64,000 nucleotides of DNA from Clostridia bacterium (lineage in GTDB: Bacteria; Bacillota; Clostridia; Christensenellales; CAG-138), in contig JAFYJD010000012.1 in assembly GCA_017538255.1 (NCBI GenBank), positions 97,118 through 161,117 of the forward strand. The letters run 5' to 3'. The position numbers were made by a program, and so were the translations under genes. This document shows, piece by piece, positions 54,433 through 63,028 of this stretch (positions are counted from its first letter, which is position 1; each line of letters opens with the position of its first letter). A model generated the notes under the pieces. That model was not told where the DNA came from, did no database searches, and was given only the letters and a program-made list of their open reading frames with translations.

Positions 54433-55215
54433 ATGAGTTTTCTTGACGCTTACTATTCAAACAGGGATGAGGAAGGCAGGCTGCTTTCCAAGCACGGGCA
54501 GGTAGAGTATCTCACCACGATGAAATACATTCGTAATGTCCTTGACGGCGTTTCCGAGCCAGAGATACTTGAGGTCGGCGCAGGCACTGGCAGATACAGC
54601 GTAACGCTCGCAAAGCAAGGTTTCAGCGTAACCGCCGTGGAATTGATCGAGCACAATCTTGAGATACTGCGCGGGAAGCTCAACGGCAGCGAGCCTATTA
54701 CGGCAATGCAGGGCAACGCTCTGGATCTTTCCGCTCTATCCGATAACGCATACGACCTTACAATGCTGCTTGGTCCGATGTACCATCTCTATACCCGAGA
54801 TGATAAACTGCGCGCGCTTAGTGAGGCCGTTCGCGTTACAAAATCAGGCGGCGTGATAATGGTTGCCTACTGTATGAACGAGCCGACGATCATAGGATAT
54901 GTTTTCAAGCAAAATGGTCTTGATACCGTGCTTGAAAACAATATGCTGACCGAGGATTGGCATTGCATCAGCGAAGCAAAAGATATCTTTGAAATGATCC
55001 GCACCGAGGAGATAGCGGAACTCGATGCTGAGTTTCCCGTTGAAAGGTTGAAACTTGTTGCGACCGACGGTGCGACCAATTACATGCGCGAATTCGTCGA
55101 TGAAATGGACGAAACGACCTTTGAAAAATGGCTTGAATACCATTTCGCGATCTGCGAGCGGCAGGATCTTATCGGAGCATCGCATCATACGCTCGATATC
55201 ATTCGCAAGAAATAA
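54433..55215 (+). CDS. class I SAM-dependent methyltransferase
   Basis: 260 residues with a Rossmann methyltransferase core. Motif I is EVGAGTGRYSVTLAKQGF near residue 45, the acidic ribose contact follows in VTAVELIEHN, motif II is YDLTMLLGPMYHL and motif III KSGGVIMVAYCMN. No further domain identifies the substrate. ATG 54433 with AGGGGTG upstream. A single-gene unit between convergent trpS and kbl genes. Confidence 0.85.
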   Translation: MSFLDAYYSNRDEEGRLLSKHGQVEYLTTMKYIRNVLDGVSEPEILEVGAGTGRYSVTLAKQGFSVTAVELIEHNLEILRGKLNGSEPITAMQGNALDLSALSDNAYDLTMLLGPMYHLYTRDDKLRALSEAVRVTKSGGVIMVAYCMNEPTIIGYVFKQNGLDTVLENNMLTEDWHCISEAKDIFEMIRTEEIAELDAEFPVERLKLVATDGATNYMREFVDEMDETTFEKWLEYHFAICERQDLIGASHHTLDIIRKK

Positions 55216-55256
55216 ACCTCAGCATTAACCTGCTCCGCTTCCGAACTATCCGGAAA

Positions 55257-55295
55257 ACAAAAATCCCTCCCGCACTACCATCGGAAGGGTTTTGT
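55257..55295. terminator. bidirectional terminator between methyltransferase and kbl
   Basis: ACAAAA...TCCCT and AGGG...TTTTGT form an imperfect stem. The minus strand ends in TTTTTGTTTT, 19 nt after the kbl stop. Confidence 0.65.
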
Positions 55296-55313
55296 GTTCA
55301 ATTTATCGCCGGC

Positions 55314-56495
55314 TCAGATGCCCATGTCCTCTTTAACTTCCTTGAAGCATTTTACAGCGAAATCGAGGTCTTCCTTGGAATGACCCGCGGAGACCTGGGT
55401 GCGGATCCTTGCCTTGCCCATCGGAACTACGGGATAGAAGAAACCTACAACGTAAACGCCCTTATCGAGCATGCGCTTTGCGAACTCCTGCGCGACCTTC
55501 GCGTCGTACAGCATAACAGGCACGATTGGATGCGTTCCCTCGGGAACATCGAAACCGAGTTTACTGAGCTGCTCGCGGAAGTACTTGGTGTTTTCATGCA
55601 CCTTATCGCGAAGCGCAGTGGATTCGTTCAGCATATCAAATACTTTGATAGATGCTGCGCAGATAGCGGGTGCAAGGGTATTTGAGAAGAGATACGGACG
55701 GGACTTCTGCCTTAGCATATCGATGATCTCCTGACGCGCCGCGGTGTAGCCGCCGCTCGCACCGCCGAGCGCCTTACCGAGGGTGCCGGTGATGATATCA
55801 ACGCGATCCATCACGCCGCAGTACTCGGGAGTGCCCTTGCCGTGGTCGCCCATAAAGCCGACCGCGTGGCTGTCGTCCACCATAACGAGCGCGCCATATT
55901 CATCAGCGAGATCGCAGATAGCGGGCAGGTTGGCGATGAAGCCGTCCATCGAGAAAACGCCGTCGGTGGCGATCAGCTTGATGCGGCAATCCTTGGCCGC
56001 CTCAAGCTGTGCTTTGAGGTCATCCATATTGTTGTTCTTATAGCGGAAGCGCTTAGCTTTGGAAAGGCGAACGCCGTCGATGATGCTGGCGTGGTTGAGT
56101 TCGTCGGAGATGATCGCGTCTTCCGCGCCGAGGATCGTTTCGAAAAGACCGCCGTTTGCATCGAAGCACGAAGTATAAAGGATGCAGTCATCCATTCCGA
56201 GGAAGTCGGCGATCTTTCTTTCGAGGGTCTTGTGGATCTGCTGAGTGCCGCAGATGAAGCGCACGGAAGAGAGACCGAAGCCCCATTCGTCATAACTGGC
56301 TTTCGCCGCGGCGATTATATCGGGGTTATTGGAAAGTCCGAGATAGTTGTTGGCGCACATATTCAAAACGCCCTCGGTCTTGATGGTGTCGATGCGCGCC
56401 TTTTGCGGAGTGGTGATGATGCGCTCATCCTTATAGGTTCCTGCTTCCTTGATGGCAGCGAGTTCGCCGCGGAAAATGTCGTATGCCTGTTTCAT
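55314..56495 (-). CDS. kbl: 2-amino-3-ketobutyrate CoA ligase (glycine C-acetyltransferase)
   Basis: PLP enzyme splitting 2-amino-3-ketobutyrate with CoA into glycine and acetyl-CoA. 393 residues of the alpha-oxoamine synthase family. The PLP lysine is in [16 protein letters not shown] near residue 241. [16 protein letters not shown] and [16 protein letters not shown] are family segments. It follows tdh on the same strand; together they form the two-step threonine degradation route. ATG with GGAGG upstream. Confidence 0.95.
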   Translation of the reverse strand: MKQAYDIFRGELAAIKEAGTYKDERIITTPQKARIDTIKTEGVLNMCANNYLGLSNNPDIIAAAKASYDEWGFGLSSVRFICGTQQIHKTLERKIADFLGMDDCILYTSCFDANGGLFETILGAEDAIISDELNHASIIDGVRLSKAKRFRYKNNNMDDLKAQLEAAKDCRIKLIATDGVFSMDGFIANLPAICDLADEYGALVMVDDSHAVGFMGDHGKGTPEYCGVMDRVDIITGTLGKALGGASGGYTAARQEIIDMLRQKSRPYLFSNTLAPAICAASIKVFDMLNESTALRDKVHENTKYFREQLSKLGFDVPEGTHPIVPVMLYDAKVAQEFAKRMLDKGVYVVGFFYPVVPMGKARIRTQVSAGHSKEDLDFAVKCFKEVKEDMGI

Positions 56496-56519
56496 AGTTT
56501 CCTCCGATATTGTAATTAT

Positions 56520-57560
56520 TTATTTTGTCCAATCAAGAACTACTTTACCGCTATGACCGCTGTTCATAGCCTCAAAGCCCTTTTCAAAATCACGGTAGTT
56601 GAAGCGGTGCGTAACGATAGGAGTCAAATCAAGCCCCGCCTCTATCATAGCACCCATCTTGTACCAAGTTTCATACATCTTGCGGCCGTAGATGCCCTGA
56701 AGCGTGAGCCCTTTGAAGATGATCTCATTCCAGTCGACCACGGTGCCGGGGCCGGCTATGCCGAGCAGAGCAACTTTGCCGCCGTTGCGCATCGCGCCGA
56801 TAAGTTGGTTGAGCGCTCTGCCGTTGCCGCTCATTTCCAATCCGACGTCGAAACCTTCCTTTATGCCGCAATCCTTCATAACATCCTCGAGTTTTTGCGC
56901 TGCGACATTTACAGGGATCGCGCCCATCTTCTTTGCAAGGTCCAGACGGTACTCATTAACATCGGTAATCAGCACGTTCCTTGCACCGTTATGCTTGCAG
57001 ATTCCAGCCGCCATAATGCCTATGGGCCCTGCGCCGGTGATGAGTACGTCCTCACCCACCACATCGAACATAAGCGCGGTATGCGTTGCGTTGCCGTACG
57101 CGTCGAAGAAGGATATGATATCGTCGGGGATATCGTTGCCGTCCATCGGCACTACGTTGCTTGCGGGAATGCAAAGATATTCCGCGAATGCGCCCTGACG
57201 GTCAACACCGACTCCCTTGGTGTGAACGCACCATTGTCCGTTGCCGCTTCTGCAGTTGCGGCACTGTCCGCAGACGATATGGCCCTCTCCCGAAACACGC
57301 TGACCGACGTACAGCCCGGTAACACCCTCGCCGAGTTCGGCGATCTCACCGACATATTCGTGCCCGATTGGCATAGGCGGCTTGATATGCTGCTCGGACC
57401 ACGCATCCCAGTTGTAGATATGAACGTCGGTGCCGCAGATGGCGGTCTTGCGGATCTTGATGAGTACTTCGCCCATCTTCGGCTCGGGCACGGGCACCTG
57501 CATCAAGGTGAGGCCTTTGCCCGCTTCGGCCTTTACGAGTGCGTCCATCATTTTGGTCAT
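56520..57560 (-). CDS. tdh: L-threonine 3-dehydrogenase
   Basis: Zinc- and NAD-dependent dehydrogenase giving 2-amino-3-ketobutyrate. 346 residues, medium-chain family. The catalytic zinc region is [14 protein letters not shown] and GHEYVGEI. The structural zinc loop is [15 protein letters not shown], the Rossmann glycine motif [13 protein letters not shown]. The ATG at 57560 has GGAGG 8 nt upstream, so the in-frame TTG at 57575 inside that site is not used. Confidence 0.95.
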   Translation of the reverse strand: MTKMMDALVKAEAGKGLTLMQVPVPEPKMGEVLIKIRKTAICGTDVHIYNWDAWSEQHIKPPMPIGHEYVGEIAELGEGVTGLYVGQRVSGEGHIVCGQCRNCRSGNGQWCVHTKGVGVDRQGAFAEYLCIPASNVVPMDGNDIPDDIISFFDAYGNATHTALMFDVVGEDVLITGAGPIGIMAAGICKHNGARNVLITDVNEYRLDLAKKMGAIPVNVAAQKLEDVMKDCGIKEGFDVGLEMSGNGRALNQLIGAMRNGGKVALLGIAGPGTVVDWNEIIFKGLTLQGIYGRKMYETWYKMGAMIEAGLDLTPIVTHRFNYRDFEKGFEAMNSGHSGKVVLDWTK

Positions 57561-57599
57561 AGTTTTTTCCTCCAAATGCTAATATCGAGTAGGTTCAGT

Positions 57600-58874
57600 T
57601 CAGTTAGCAAGCAGTTTTTCCGCGGCGGCAAGTTTGATGCAAACGCAGAGCACCTGCATCGCGGCTTCCAGTTCGTCAAGCGGCGGGAAACTCGGTGCGA
57701 TCCTGAGGTTGCTGTCGTCGGGATCGTGCTTATAAGGATAGGTAGCGCCCGCGTCGGTCATAACAACACCCGCATCCTTGCAGAGTTGATGCACGCGCTT
57801 AGCGCAGCCATTTTCCACAAAGAGGCTTACAAAGTATCCGCCCTTGGGGGTATGCCAAGAAGCGATGCCGTAGGGCGCGATCCCGCTTTCGAGATAATTG
57901 AGGACCATATCGAACTTAGGCTTCATTATTTTGGCGTGAAGTTTCATATGATTGAGCACGCCCTGCGCGTTTTTGAAATACAGCACGTGGCGAAGATGAT
58001 TGATTTTATCAAAACTGATGATCTGCGCGTTCAGCAATTTTTTCATATAGGCCATATTGGCTTCGCTGCACGCAAAGCAAGCGATGCCCGCGCCTGGAAA
58101 AGTTATCTTGGAGGTTGAGGCGAACTCGAACACCATATCGGGGTTGCCCGATTTTTCGCATTCGTCAAGGATATTTTTAAACGGTACGAACTCGCCGTCG
58201 AACTCGTGCACACAATACGCGTTATCCCACATAAGCACAAAATCGGGCGCGGCGGGTTTGAGCGAAGCAAGCCTTGCTATAGTTTCGTCCGAATATGTGA
58301 TGCCGTCGGGATTTGAGTATTTAGGCACGCACCAGATGCCCTTGACAGCGGGATCCTTGACGTACTGTTCAACAAGGTTCATATCGGGGCCGTTTTCGGT
58401 CATCGGAACGGTGATAAGTTCCATACCAAAGGACGTAGAGATCGTAAAATGCCTGTCGTAGCCTGGCGCAGGGCAAAGGAACTTGACGTTGTCAAGCTTT
58501 GACCACGGCTTTTCGGAGTGAAGCAGGCCGTGCGTATATGCTTTTGCAATAAGATCATACATCAGCGTAAGGCTCGCATTGCCTCCGGCAAAGACCTGTT
58601 CATACTTTACGCCGAGCAGTTCCGCAAACAGACGCCTTGCCGCCGGCAGGCCCATAAGCTCGCCGTAGTTGCGCGCTTCCACGCCGTCGACCTTGGTATC
58701 ATCGGGCGATATCCGCATATTGAGAAGCCCCATCGAAAGGTCGAGTTGCTCGCGTCCGGGCTTGCCGCGCGACATATCTAGTTTAAGCCCTTTTGCCTTG
58801 CAGTCTTCGTATTCTTTTTGCGCAGAAATATAAAAGGTTTCGAGTTGCAGACGATCCATTTCGCAAAGTTTCAT
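57600..58874 (-). CDS. fold-type I aminotransferase (AspB-like group)
   Basis: 424 residues. The PLP lysine is in FASTSKITFPGAGIACF near residue 260, and MSRGKPGREQLDLS near residue 34 and WCVPKYSNPDGITYSDET are typical of the large aspartate-type aminotransferase group found in Clostridia (PF12897). Substrate not fixed; aspartate or alanine with 2-oxoglutarate is common. First gene of a minus-strand unit with tdh and kbl, which suggests a role in amino-acid catabolism. ATG 58874 with GGAGG upstream. Confidence 0.88.
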   Translation of the reverse strand: MKLCEMDRLQLETFYISAQKEYEDCKAKGLKLDMSRGKPGREQLDLSMGLLNMRISPDDTKVDGVEARNYGELMGLPAARRLFAELLGVKYEQVFAGGNASLTLMYDLIAKAYTHGLLHSEKPWSKLDNVKFLCPAPGYDRHFTISTSFGMELITVPMTENGPDMNLVEQYVKDPAVKGIWCVPKYSNPDGITYSDETIARLASLKPAAPDFVLMWDNAYCVHEFDGEFVPFKNILDECEKSGNPDMVFEFASTSKITFPGAGIACFACSEANMAYMKKLLNAQIISFDKINHLRHVLYFKNAQGVLNHMKLHAKIMKPKFDMVLNYLESGIAPYGIASWHTPKGGYFVSLFVENGCAKRVHQLCKDAGVVMTDAGATYPYKHDPDDSNLRIAPSFPPLDELEAAMQVLCVCIKLAAAEKLLAN

Positions 58875-58918
58875 AAGGTACCTCCGAAGTGATACTTTTA
58901 GGTATTTTCCAATATTTA

Positions 58919-58947
58919 ATTATAGACCCGTGGCGTAGCAATGTCAA
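58919..58947 (-). promoter_or_regulatory. perfect-consensus sigma-A promoter of aminotransferase-tdh-kbl
   Basis: Minus strand TTGACA, 17 nt, TATAAT, with no mismatch; about 45 nt upstream of the start codon. Confidence 0.88.
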
Positions 58948-58990
58948 ACTATATATTGCTTTTCGGACGACTTTTCAAAAGTTTTTCGCT

Positions 58991-59019
58991 TTGAAAAAAG
59001 CCTATAAAAATGCTATAAT
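58991..59019 (+). promoter_or_regulatory. sigma-A promoter of the sirtuin gene
   Basis: TTGAAA, 17 nt, TATAAT, 46 nt upstream of the ATG. Confidence 0.75.
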
Positions 59020-59064
59020 AAATCCACAGCATAGTCTATATGAAAAAGTACCTGGAGGCAATTT

Positions 59065-59823
59065 ATGCAAAATGGCAAAAATGCGAAAATCGAGTCGCTG
59101 AAACATATGCTCAACGATTCCGGCAGGATCGTCTTTTTGGGCGGCGCCGGCGTTTCCTGCGAGAGCGGTATACCTGATTTTCGGAGCGACAACGGAATAT
59201 TCAAAGCCATAAGCGAATACGGTTATCCGCCCGAGGAACTGCTTTCGCACACCTTCTTTGTGGAAAAGCCCGATATCTTCTTCAAATACTATAGAAGCCT
59301 TCTGCTCGCGCCGAACGCGAGACCTAACGACGCGCATATCGCTCTTGCCAAACTTGAACAGAGCGGTAAACTGACGGCGGTTATCACGCAAAACATAGAC
59401 GGTCTGCATCAAATGGCGGGAAGCAAGCGCGTATTCGAACTCCATGGCTCAGTTCACCGCAATCATTGTATGAAATGCCGACGGACATTTGATTCGGACT
59501 ATGTTTCAAAGTCGCAGTGCATCCCATATTGCCCCTGCGGCGGCATCATCAAGCCCGATGTGGTACTTTATGAAGAGCCGCTAGATGAGGGCTGTTTGAC
59601 CGGCGCGATCACTCATATTATGCGTGCCGATATGCTGATCGTCGGCGGCACGTCGCTTCAGGTCTACCCCGCCGCCGGACTGATCAATTACTATCGCGGC
59701 GACAGGCTCGTTCTTATCAACAAATCCAAAACGCCTTACGATTCGCACGCCAACCTTGTTATAAACGATTCGATCGGCGAAGTTTTGCGCGAAGCTGTGC
59801 TGAATGATCGAACGGACGGATAG
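59065..59823 (+). CDS. cobB: NAD-dependent protein deacylase (sirtuin, CobB)
   Basis: Removes acyl groups from lysines using NAD. 252 residues. The NAD loop is GGAGVSCESGIPDFRS near residue 26, then TQNIDGLHQMAG, and the catalytic His is in FELHGSVHRNHC. The zinc ligands are CMKC and a CIPYCPCGG cluster; the second pair is C-x-C-like rather than the usual C-x2-C. ATG 59065 with GGAGG upstream. Single-gene unit divergent from the aminotransferase operon. Confidence 0.94.
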   Translation: MQNGKNAKIESLKHMLNDSGRIVFLGGAGVSCESGIPDFRSDNGIFKAISEYGYPPEELLSHTFFVEKPDIFFKYYRSLLLAPNARPNDAHIALAKLEQSGKLTAVITQNIDGLHQMAGSKRVFELHGSVHRNHCMKCRRTFDSDYVSKSQCIPYCPCGGIIKPDVVLYEEPLDEGCLTGAITHIMRADMLIVGGTSLQVYPAAGLINYYRGDRLVLINKSKTPYDSHANLVINDSIGEVLREAVLNDRTDG

Positions 59824-59836
59824 TATCGACGCTCTA

Positions 59837-59876
59837 AAAAGCAAAGGGACTGCACGAAAAGTGTGGTCCCGCTTTT
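59837..59876 (+). terminator. intrinsic terminator of the sirtuin gene
   Basis: AAAGC...GGGACTGCAC pairs with GTGTGGTCC...GCTTT around a short loop, ending in TTTT; 14 nt after the stop. Confidence 0.75.
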
Positions 59877-59892
59877 ATGCAGGAGGATCGCC

Positions 59893-60075
59893 TTATCCAA
59901 CATTCCTCTGAACGGATTTATCTTCGATATTCAAGTATTTACTATGATTGTTGATATACATCATAATCATTTCCCCGTTGTTAACGTCAAAGGCCTGAAC
60001 GTACGTATTCGTTACGACCAACATAGTGTTTGAACATTCGGAATAATACACCTTCGCTAAAGAACGTCTGCCCCC
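59893..60075 (-). pseudogene. 60-codon open frame without a good start, possible gene remnant
   Basis: Lies in the 356-nt gap between the sirtuin and surface-protein genes. The frame reads plausibly as protein (VYYSECSNTMLVVTNTYVQA, then FDVNNGEMIMMYINNHSKYL) but opens immediately after a stop. Its only early GTG (60051) has no ribosome site. Probably the tail of a lost gene. Family not recognised. Apart from this frame, two terminators and the 16-bp repeat, nothing else is seen in the gap. Confidence 0.3.
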
Positions 60076-60085
60076 TCAAAAATGA
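60070..60085. repeat. 16-bp element, copy 1
   Basis: GCCCCCTCAAAAATGA, identical to 62942-62957. It lies just beyond the terminator of the surface-protein gene, as the other copy does for the next surface gene. Confidence 0.75.
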
Positions 60086-60095
60086 GAGTTTCTAT

Positions 60096-60128
60096 GTCAA
60101 AACCTCCGGCCAAGCCGGAGGTTTTGAC
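60096..60128. terminator. strong bidirectional terminator after the vWA surface-protein gene
   Basis: GTCAAAACCTCCGGC and its exact complement form a 15-bp stem around CAA, with T-runs within the arms. It follows the stop codon of the minus-strand gene by 52 nt. Confidence 0.9.
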
Positions 60129-60179
60129 TTTTCTGTATTGGCATTTTTTATTTTGCGATCTTAAAGCTTTCCCAATAAG

Positions 60180-62531
60180 TTATTTTCCGTATTTTCTGCG
60201 TCTTGCTCTGAAAATAGCCATAGTGATTAATCCACATCCGCTTACAAGCCAAAGTCCCAGCCACAATTCCATCATGCTGCCATCCCCTGTTTTGGGGGTT
60301 TCGGGAATATTTCCGTTCTGTGTCCACTTGGCATAAAGGGTAACGTCTGCTTCAATCAAGCCGGCAAAGTCAAAAGCGTTTTCACATTCTTTTTCGGTAT
60401 ACCAGCCTTCGAACGTCCAACCCTCGGCCTGCGGATCGGCGGGCTTTGTTGCCGTCTTGCCGTGCTCCACAGTTTGAGCGTCTGGAGCGGTTCCGTGCCC
60501 GTTTGCGTCAAAAGCAACGGTGTGCGTCAAAGGTGTCATTGGGTCTTCCGTCCAACCGGCATAAACAGTGATATCTGTGAGGACAGCTTTTGAAAACTCA
60601 TAAGCAGTTGTGCTCTCCTCATCCTCATACCAACCGATGAATTTCCAACCCGGGTCCGCTATCGGATCAGCAGGGCAGCCGACCGACTGACCATGCTCCA
60701 CTATAGCCGGATCAGGCGGTGTCCCATGACCATTACCGTCGAATGTGACGGTATGATAGATGACAATGGGTTCATTCTCCGTCCACTTGGCGTAAAGGAT
60801 GAGGTCTGCTTTGATCTGCGCTGCAAAATTGAACGCATTTTCACACTCTTTCTCGGTATACCATCCTCCAAACGTCCAACCTTCGACTTCGGGATCGGCA
60901 GGCTTTGTCGCTGTTTTGCCGTGCTCCACGGTCTGCTTGTCAGGTGCGATGCCGTGACCGTTCGCGTCAAAAGTTACATCGTGGGTGATGATCTCATAAA
61001 CCGCTGTATAGGTCGCGTTTCCTTCAACATTTTCAGCAATCAGAGGCTCCCAACCGACAAAGCGCCACCCTTCGTCGGCATTCACTTGAGGCGCGGGACG
61101 TTCTTCTGTGACGGTCGGCGACCATTTTTTGACGTTATCATACGTAACGGTTTCTTGACCGTCGTTTAACGTTCCGTGCTCGCCTTTATTGTACGTTACT
61201 GAAAATCTTGAAGTTGTACCCTTGATTCCCGGAACGGGAAAATCAAACGTATAATCTCCCCATACAAGCGTCGTTCTTCCGTTGGCGGGATAAAATGCGC
61301 TCTCGTCAAACCCCTGCCCGTCCGCGTCGATCGTAATCATATAGGAGGTGGTGTATGTATAAGTGTATGTAAGAATACCGTCACTCCCCGTGCTTATGAC
61401 AGGTTCTACATCGCCCAGCGTCCAGATGAATTCTCCGTCGTCCAGTTCGACGGACGCGCTTATGTTAGGAGGAATGGGATCGACCACATAGGCGCCCGAG
61501 GCATTATCGGCTTCTTCGACGATCGTTTGCGTTATGTTTGCAAATGCGGCGTTCAGTTCACTGACGGTCTCGGCATTAAACGCGCAATCTGCACTGCTTG
61601 CAATGCTGTTTTTCAAAAACGCATCGACCGTCGGTCCGCCATAATAGCAATACTGGTTCTCAGCTCCGTAACACACGGTATAAAGGGCGTTGACGATCTC
61701 TCTTAAATCGGCTGCCGTATTCGCGGTGGCGGTATTGTTGGCCTCGCTGCCATCGCTGCCGTTTCCGTTGGGTTTGGTTCCGTAATAGGTTGGTTCACCG
61801 TCGGTAAGAACCAAAACATTACGAAGGTCTTTGGATATACTTTCGACTGCATTGCTTGCAAAAAGCCCCATGGCCTTATCCAAGCCTTGCTGCATATTGG
61901 TTCCGTCGTACGCTGACAATGAGTTGATTGCGGCGATCGCATTAGCAAGCCCATCCGCAGTAGTAATATCCTGCCAATCGCATTTTATAGAAGCAAACTT
62001 ATTAAAACCGATGATCGCCACATATCTGCCGCTGACGTCAGTGCCCTTAAAGCTGTTCAAAAAAGAAAGCGCGGCCTGCTTGGCGTAGCATATGCGGGAA
62101 TCCTTTTCGGCAACTCTTCCGCTTCCGCATGGGCATTTGTGTGCGTGGCGATAGATGCCAAAGATGTCAGCCTCTGATTTGCAGCTTGCACACCCGTCCA
62201 TAGATCCTGATGTGTCGATCACCAGAACGGTTGCCGCTGCCTCGGCGGGAATAACTTTGGCAGTCGACGTAACCTCCGCCGTCAATGTAATCAGATATTC
62301 ATTGGGATTTTCCGTAGGCTCCGCTGTTTTAGAAAGCGATAAAGAAGTGTGGTCATTGACCGAGATTTCCAAAGGACCGTTATCTTCGCTCTGATGCCAA
62401 ACGCCTTCTTCGTCGTAATATCCGTTTGTCACCTGGCTATCCTCAACAGCGGACACAAAGCTTGGTATGAGTCCTATTAGAAGCGAAAAGCAAAGCAACA
62501 AACATACGGCTTTGATTTTATTGGGTTTCAT
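60180..62531 (-). CDS. cell-wall-anchored vWA protein with InlB-type repeats
   Basis: 783 residues. Signal peptide 1-28. vWA domain ~95-340 with MIDAS DTSGS (106-110), a Thr in YDGTNMQQG and LTDGEPTYYG. A cysteine-rich insertion right after the MIDAS (Cys114, 117, 133, 135, 148) looks metal-binding. A beta-sandwich part runs 345-515, then three ~77-residue InlB/Listeria-Bacteroides repeats (517-585, 593-661, 670-736) with FDANGHG and GWYTEKECENAF. The end has PKTGD (746-750), a membrane helix and a basic tail RARRRKYGK, a sortase sorting signal. ATG 62531 with AAGGAGG. Likely a surface adhesin; ligand unknown. Confidence 0.9.
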   Translation of the reverse strand: MKPNKIKAVCLLLCFSLLIGLIPSFVSAVEDSQVTNGYYDEEGVWHQSEDNGPLEISVNDHTSLSLSKTAEPTENPNEYLITLTAEVTSTAKVIPAEAAATVLVIDTSGSMDGCASCKSEADIFGIYRHAHKCPCGSGRVAEKDSRICYAKQAALSFLNSFKGTDVSGRYVAIIGFNKFASIKCDWQDITTADGLANAIAAINSLSAYDGTNMQQGLDKAMGLFASNAVESISKDLRNVLVLTDGEPTYYGTKPNGNGSDGSEANNTATANTAADLREIVNALYTVCYGAENQYCYYGGPTVDAFLKNSIASSADCAFNAETVSELNAAFANITQTIVEEADNASGAYVVDPIPPNISASVELDDGEFIWTLGDVEPVISTGSDGILTYTYTYTTSYMITIDADGQGFDESAFYPANGRTTLVWGDYTFDFPVPGIKGTTSRFSVTYNKGEHGTLNDGQETVTYDNVKKWSPTVTEERPAPQVNADEGWRFVGWEPLIAENVEGNATYTAVYEIITHDVTFDANGHGIAPDKQTVEHGKTATKPADPEVEGWTFGGWYTEKECENAFNFAAQIKADLILYAKWTENEPIVIYHTVTFDGNGHGTPPDPAIVEHGQSVGCPADPIADPGWKFIGWYEDEESTTAYEFSKAVLTDITVYAGWTEDPMTPLTHTVAFDANGHGTAPDAQTVEHGKTATKPADPQAEGWTFEGWYTEKECENAFDFAGLIEADVTLYAKWTQNGNIPETPKTGDGSMMELWLGLWLVSGCGLITMAIFRARRRKYGK
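60310..60990 (-). repeat. three tandem InlB-type repeat units (coding)
   Basis: DNA units of ~229 bp. The outer two are nearly alike over ~100 bp (60381-60481 and 60839-60939); the middle one is diverged in sequence but not in fold. They encode residues 517-736 of the vWA surface protein. Confidence 0.8.
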
Positions 62532-62700
62532 GGTAATCCTCCTTAAATATTTCAGTAAATCTAATATTCGCAGACAATTGCAAACACATTAACGGACGTA
62601 CTTCCGTCTTGTTGAAACATCCACTGATTCGTGTACCGGGAACGGCGCGTCACGACTGACGTGAATATGATAGGTCAAATCACACCACCCCCATTTACGC

Positions 62701-62750
62701 AAAAAACGCACCGGAGCCGCAGGGCATAATAAGCCCATTGCCTCGGTGCG
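62701..62750 (-). terminator. terminator-like hairpin in the leader of the vWA surface-protein gene
   Basis: Minus strand CGCACCG and CGGTGCG close a long arm with an inner GGGC/GCCC stem, then TTTTTT. It lies between the predicted start (~62827) and the ATG (62531), so it would end transcription before the gene unless bypassed. Confidence 0.75.
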
Positions 62751-62785
62751 CTGGATAACTATGTTGCAAACAGGTAGTCCAAAAG

Positions 62786-62830
62786 GACAGACGGATCTTA
62801 TCTGTCTGTCGGTCTGTCTGTCTGTCTGTC
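62786..62830 (-). repeat. GACA tandem repeat with a 7-bp hairpin at the predicted transcript start
   Basis: 62801-62830 on the minus strand is four GACA units, one GACC, then two GACA units and GATA. Part of it (62804-62810) pairs with 62786-62792 (GACAGAC/GTCTGTC). The predicted start site of the leader falls inside the repeat. Confidence 0.75.
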
Positions 62831-62833
62831 AAG

Positions 62834-62862
62834 ATTGTCCGCCAATCAGCCATTCCTGTCAA
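62834..62862 (-). promoter_or_regulatory. sigma-A promoter upstream of the vWA surface-protein gene
   Basis: Minus strand TTGACA, 17 nt, GACAAT. The predicted leader is ~295 nt, carrying the GACA repeat and the hairpin at 62701-62750. Confidence 0.65.
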
Positions 62863-62941
62863 CTCCTTTTTCGCAGCAGGGCGCAGCAAAGCCATTCTCA
62901 TACTGCTTACGCCCATATTATATCGATTCAAAATCGACTCC

Positions 62942-62957
62942 GCCCCCTCAAAAATGA
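62942..62957. repeat. 16-bp element, copy 2
   Basis: GCCCCCTCAAAAATGA, same sequence and same position relative to a surface-gene terminator as the copy at 60070-60085. Confidence 0.75.
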
Positions 62958-62971
62958 TAGTCTTTTGAGAA

Positions 62972-63008
62972 AAACGCCGGAAAACCTAAAAAAGGTTCCC
63001 CGGCGTTT
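62972..63008 (-). terminator. intrinsic terminator of the second surface-protein gene
   Basis: Minus strand AAACGCCGG...CCGGCGTTT with an inner AACCT/AGGTT stem that pairs through G-T contacts, then TTTTTC; 20 nt after the stop. Confidence 0.88.
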
Positions 63009-63028
63009 CGCACTCTTATGCTGTCATA

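Noticed and set aside
55842..58118. 758-codon open frame on the plus strand opposite kbl, tdh and the aminotransferase
   Set aside because: Its length is due to codon bias of the three genes on the other strand. It crosses gene borders and shows no known domain.
62695..62931. 78-codon minus-strand frame through the GACA repeat
   Set aside because: It is a low-complexity translation (Asp-Arg-Gln-Thr repeats) that spans the predicted promoter, the repeat and the terminator hairpin, so it is leader sequence.
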